From the NCBI GenBank assembly GCA_027382625.1, contig JAJKFJ010024690.1:1-12519 (forward strand): a stretch of DNA of 12,519 nucleotides, read 5' to 3'. How positions within the stretch are numbered: the stretch's first letter is position 1; every line of letters starts with the position of its first letter. Shown one piece after another: positions 9,351 to 12,519 of the stretch. The notes beneath the pieces were generated by a model, which was not told the origin of the DNA, did not search any database, and saw nothing but the letters and a program-made list of their open reading frames with translations. The translations under genes and the position numbers were made by a program. The stretch comes from Tetmemena sp. SeJ-2015. Lineage: Eukaryota; Ciliophora; Spirotrichea; Sporadotrichida; Oxytrichidae.

Positions 9351-11646
9351 TCAGCAGATTAAGGACAAGTAAATTAAATTATAAAGGAACAACAGCCTTG
9401 AATGGATTAAAGGGAGCTAAAATTAAATAGCTTTCTCTTCAGTCTGCAGGTAACTGCGGTCGTCACTCCTTTTCTTGTTTCGCTTGCTATCCTCCGACTC
9501 CAAACTTGAGTCATCGTTGTTGATTGCAAACTTGGTTTTCTGTTAACCCTATGAGCGGCTATCACAACTACTTTCTTAAGATGAGTTTCTAACCTTAGAG
9601 TTATCTCTATTTCTAGAAGAACAATCTCCAGTCCCGAATCCCGGGAGACTGTACTACTCTGAATTATCGTAGCTCTCTTCTCCTCTCTTGGCTTCTATGC
9701 TATCATTACTTGGCTACACCTTAATAGAGTTAGCAATTGTCCTCCTTATCAACACCACAACAACCAGTGTCAGAAGAACCAGAAATAGTAAAGTGCCTAG
9801 ATAGAGCAATAAAACTACCCAAGTAGGAATATCCTTCTTGAATTCCCATTCCGTCAGCTTTCTTGAAGGTGCAAAACCCATCCTCTAATTGTCAATGTCG
9901 TAGATTGTGTAGAACTCTCTCAAAAATAAACTTCCGAAGATGTAAATTCCACAAATTAAACATGAAAGCGAAATAGGATACTATAACTTTACTTATTTTC
10001 TTTTGCTGGGACTGTGCCCTGAACTCCTAATATACATGAATCGCCCATCAGACCCAGGTCACTTGCATCGAACAGATATGCGGAAGGAGGAATTACCACT
10101 TCATAGCTTGTACTATTATCTCCAATTTTAAATACTAGGTTTATCTGTCTCAGCTTCGAGCAAGCCTAATTGCGAAAACATGTGTATAGTTTGCAGTTAT
10201 CGATTTCCGAAGGGATATCACTCACGAATAGGTTCACTAGTTTCAATATAAATGTGGATTTAATCAAGTGAATTAAACTAGTTGCTTAAATTCGTCTCTG
10301 GGCATACTTATGTAGGGCATGTTTAAGTTTAGCTCCACCACTTTTCCTGAAGGGTTAAGCAAAAATGAGTCGTCTCCAAAAGAGGCATTCTACATCTAAA
10401 CAGCAATAATTGCAAAGCTGATTATTAAATGAGCAGCAAAGTAGTTATTGCTAGCCATTGAGAGCCACTGAATTCGTGAGTATGAGTCTACCAAGTCCAT
10501 ATTGTATCCTCCTAACCTAATCTATATAATAAACTATCGCTTATAAATAATCTGACTGCTGCTACCGTAATGGTCTCAAGACTTCAAAGATATTCCCATC
10601 ACTTTGTTGTCTATCATCCCAGTCACTTAAAACTGCTCCAGAATAGAAAGACCGTCGCCTGTCTTTAGTCCAAATACTCCCTCTAGAATATCAAAGTTAG
10701 GATCTTGCAGAGCACCATAAAATTTGAAGGAAAGCATGCATACACTGAATTATATTAAATTTTTGACTTTAAAAATTTTAGTTTGTGAAGTCATCAATAC
10801 AAAAGCTATCTTTCATGAGGAGTGCTTTGAAAGTTCTTCGCTCAGTCTTGCCTTGATAGTTTGATCTGATGAGGGTGGGAGGATTATTTTCGTTGCTTAT
10901 TAGTTAAAAAAGACCTCAAATTTAATTTAAGTGTGTTTGAAGCGCTATCAGTATAGTTGAATTCTTCTGTGTAAAAACAACTAGAGCAATCAGTCAACAC
11001 TATAAATCGCATCTTACTTAAAAATAGATATAAAAAGAATGATTATCATCTATAAGTCTTATTTTATTAATTTTATGTTTATCAAGAACAGATATTTTAT
11101 CTGCAAAGAATGGATCGAATTTGGCAATTTATTTTATAAACTACAGATTTTTATTTTAGCTTAAGGATAGCTGAAGTGCAGAAGTCTGCAGATCAGGAAT
11201 AAGTGAAAACTTTTGCATGTGAGAGCCAATTTAAACGTCAAGAAAGAAAGTAACATGCTTGTCTTTGTCATCTTGCAGAGTCAAGTCAACATACCCATTT
11301 GGTATAGGAGGTGACTTCTGGAGCAGAGGCAAAAAGTAATTCTGATGAGTGTATTCGCTTTTTTAATCCTAACTAAAAACTTGAGTCTGATTTTTCTGAT
11401 TGGGGAATAATTCTTTTATCAACTCAAAAGAGCCAAGGTCTTAAAAAGAGGGACTATAATTTTCTATCTGTATAAAGGCATTCTCATATAAAACATTAAA
11501 TGCATTTTTCATAGAGTTGGTTTTATTGTGAGAAATTGCCCTGCAATTGATTAGAGATATCTTGATAATCTGGACTAGCCTTACAGACTACTAGCTGTAG
11601 AATATAAAAGAGCAGTACAGAGTATTTAATGAGAGAATTCGTTCAT
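9351..11646 (-). CDS. Membrane-anchored pepsin-family (A1) aspartic protease-like protein with degenerate active sites
   Basis: It starts at ATG 11646 with a short hydrophobic leader (MNEFSHQILCTALLYSTASS), split by a 44-nt intron. The N-lobe shows the family pattern FFLDVQIGSHMQKFSLI followed by PDLQTSALQLSLS, where pepsins have IGTPPQ.F.L..DTGSS.LWV. A DCSSC segment comes next (10977-10991), then DILEGVFGLKTGDGLSILEQ (DGIxGLG...QL), a GGY segment, SMPRDEF, and Cys-containing LGLMGDSCILGVQG. The C-terminal hallmark is IFGSLFLREFYTIYDIDNQR-MGFA (9870-9942). A single strong membrane segment (TWVVLLLYLGTLLFLVLLTL, 9750-9830) and a Ser/Asp/Lys-rich cytoplasmic tail follow. The overall plan is type I, like BACE or nepenthesin relatives. 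At the second active site ELNLNMPYISMP replaces xxDSGTTxxxLP. Both catalytic motifs are therefore lost or altered, and proteolysis is doubtful. Further introns lie near 11000-11160, 10745-10790, 10515-10575, 10245-10280 and 9990-10020, with borders not fully resolved. Confidence 0.8.
11541..11584 (-). other. Intron 1 of the aspartic protease-like gene (44 nt)
   Basis: Begins GTAAGGCTAG and ends CAATTGCAG. Removal completes a CT|G codon and links the leader exon to the frame AISHNKTNSMKNAF that leads into the protease domain. Confidence 0.75.
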
Positions 11647-12182
11647 GAATTTCAAAAAGAGTCAGTAATTTTAGGAGGATTGAGTGTAATTTTATAAGAT
11701 TTTAAGAGTATTTAAGATTGTTAAAATGCTTTATATATGCTGTTGTTGTCTTTCATTGTCGATACTTAATTTGATATCAATTAAATACATACTAAATATA
11801 ATAAAATATGAAATAAAAAATACAAATAATTGCCAATTTCATTGAACTCTAGCATCTCGTAAACTTCAAGTTGCTTATAACTTTAAGAGTATAAACTTAA
11901 GATAAATTAAATACATTTAGATTCAAATAATAATTAGTCACGATTGTCAAACTATTTTGCTTACTAGACAGACAATATTAATAAAAGATAAATCAAATTA
12001 TTCTAAGATTAACATAAAGAGTGCCAGATTTGTCTCACTTTCATTTTTTGCTTCCTTAATTTCAACAAATTGAGTCCTTTCTTTAAGCCAATTTAAATTT
12101 GAATTAGAGTTGATAAAGATTATATAATACTTTAGTCGGGGGGCTTTCCCAGAATTTTATTCAATAATTCTTTTTAAATAAA
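11647..12182. promoter_or_regulatory. Divergent intergenic region, probable back-to-back promoters
   Basis: The 536-bp AT-rich interval lies between a minus-strand start (11646) and a plus-strand start (12183), so both promoters must be here. No recognisable motif stands out apart from A/T tracts and a small G run near 12138-12142. No coding signal was found on either strand. Confidence 0.5.
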
Positions 12183-12519
12183 ATGCAATCTACCAATCAG
12201 CATCAACAAATGTCTCCCTTCAAGTTTAGTGCCTTGACCAACCCTTTTTTGAACCAGAATAACAATCCCCACACAAACCCCTTCCTCTCACATTCCAATT
12301 AGCAACCTGTTCATTCCCCAACCCCAATCACAAATTCCACTTCAAACGCTCAACATCAAACTTCATCGCTATTTGGCTCATCTATCGCCGACTATTCAAC
12401 AGATTTTTCGAGGGCTTCCAATTTCCCGCCTCAAAGTGAAAGTGGCAGTGAATCAAGAGTTCAACCTAATCACTCTTCGTCAGAAAATCAACAAACTTCT
12501 GCTTTTAGAACCGTGTTTT
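12183..12519 (+). CDS. Q/N/S-rich protein with two NPF motifs, N-terminal part (runs off right edge)
   Basis: The ATG at 12183 opens a frame that stays open for all 112 visible codons if the TAG at 12300-12302 (codon 40) is Gln. The protein is low-complexity and rich in Gln, Asn, Ser, Pro and His, so probably disordered. It carries NPF at residues 20-22 and 32-34 in a near repeat (LTNPFLNQ, HTNPFLSH), and a single FG in SSLFGSS. NPF motifs are known ligands of EH domains in endocytic adaptors, while FG motifs suggest nucleoporins; neither assignment is secure from this fragment. Upstream DNA is AT-rich and non-coding, and the G+C content rises at the ATG, which supports the start. Confidence 0.75.

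Noticed and set aside
10005..10060. A 12-nt GTAAAG...ATAG interval as an intron in the protease-like gene
   Set aside because: It is too short and a multiple of three, so it does not make the frame shift needed between the two flanking conserved segments. The true splice remains unresolved.
1..12519. Prokaryotic, phage or CRISPR content
   Set aside because: There are no Shine-Dalgarno-led gene arrays, no direct-repeat arrays and no mobile-element genes. Introns and the Gln-reassigned stops point to a ciliate nucleus.
1..12519. Euplotes-type code (UGA = Cys) with +1 frameshifting
   Set aside because: TAA and TAG occur inside conserved domains while TGA bounds the frames, the opposite of Euplotes. 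Frame changes coincide with GT...AG intervals.
1..12519. Telomere-capped nanochromosome ends or micronuclear IES interruptions
   Set aside because: No C4A4/G4T4 repeats are seen at the edges, and frame breaks are explained by introns. Pointer-flanked IESs could not be demonstrated by eye.

Overview
This window is eukaryotic nuclear DNA from a ciliate that reads UAA and UAG as glutamine and uses only UGA as stop. Read with the standard code it looks almost empty. Read with the ciliate code, long open frames appear on nearly the whole minus strand, carrying signal peptides, membrane segments, recognisable domains and GT...AG introns. The base composition is AT-rich, TAA and TAG are both used freely, and introns run from about 20 to 380 nt. 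That fits a spirotrich (hypotrich-like) or related ciliate; species and macro- versus micronuclear origin cannot be fixed from sequence alone. No C4A4-type telomere repeat is seen at either edge.

Layout, left to right. (1) 1-2395, minus: a seven-transmembrane receptor fused to a phosphatidylinositol-phosphate kinase (GPCR-PIPK), whose 3' end runs off the left edge. (2) 2396-3005: AT-rich spacer with a short same-frame extension of the next gene. (3) 3006-4352, minus: a 448-codon Gln/Ser/Lys-rich protein, unrecognised. (4) 4353-4690: an unresolved stretch including an acidic open frame. (5) about 4757-8261, minus: a very large unrecognised, multi-exon, charged protein with a compact Cys cluster. 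(6) 8262-8698: AT-rich spacer with an AG repeat. (7) 8699-9297, minus: a small unrecognised acidic protein. (8) 9351-11646, minus: a membrane-anchored pepsin-family (A1) aspartic protease-like protein in which both catalytic D-T/S-G motifs are degenerate, i.e. a predicted pseudoprotease. (9) 11647-12182: AT-rich divergent intergenic/promoter region. (10) 12183 to the right edge, plus: the N-terminus of a Q/N/S-rich protein with two NPF motifs.

Five genes lie head-to-tail on the minus strand and a sixth diverges on the plus strand. Nothing indicates a shared pathway; the order looks like ordinary compact ciliate gene packing. The most interesting items are the receptor-kinase fusion and the doubly degenerate membrane-anchored aspartic protease homologue. 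All exon joins were made by eye from frame changes, GTAAG-like donors and AG acceptors. Those marked uncertain need transcript data.
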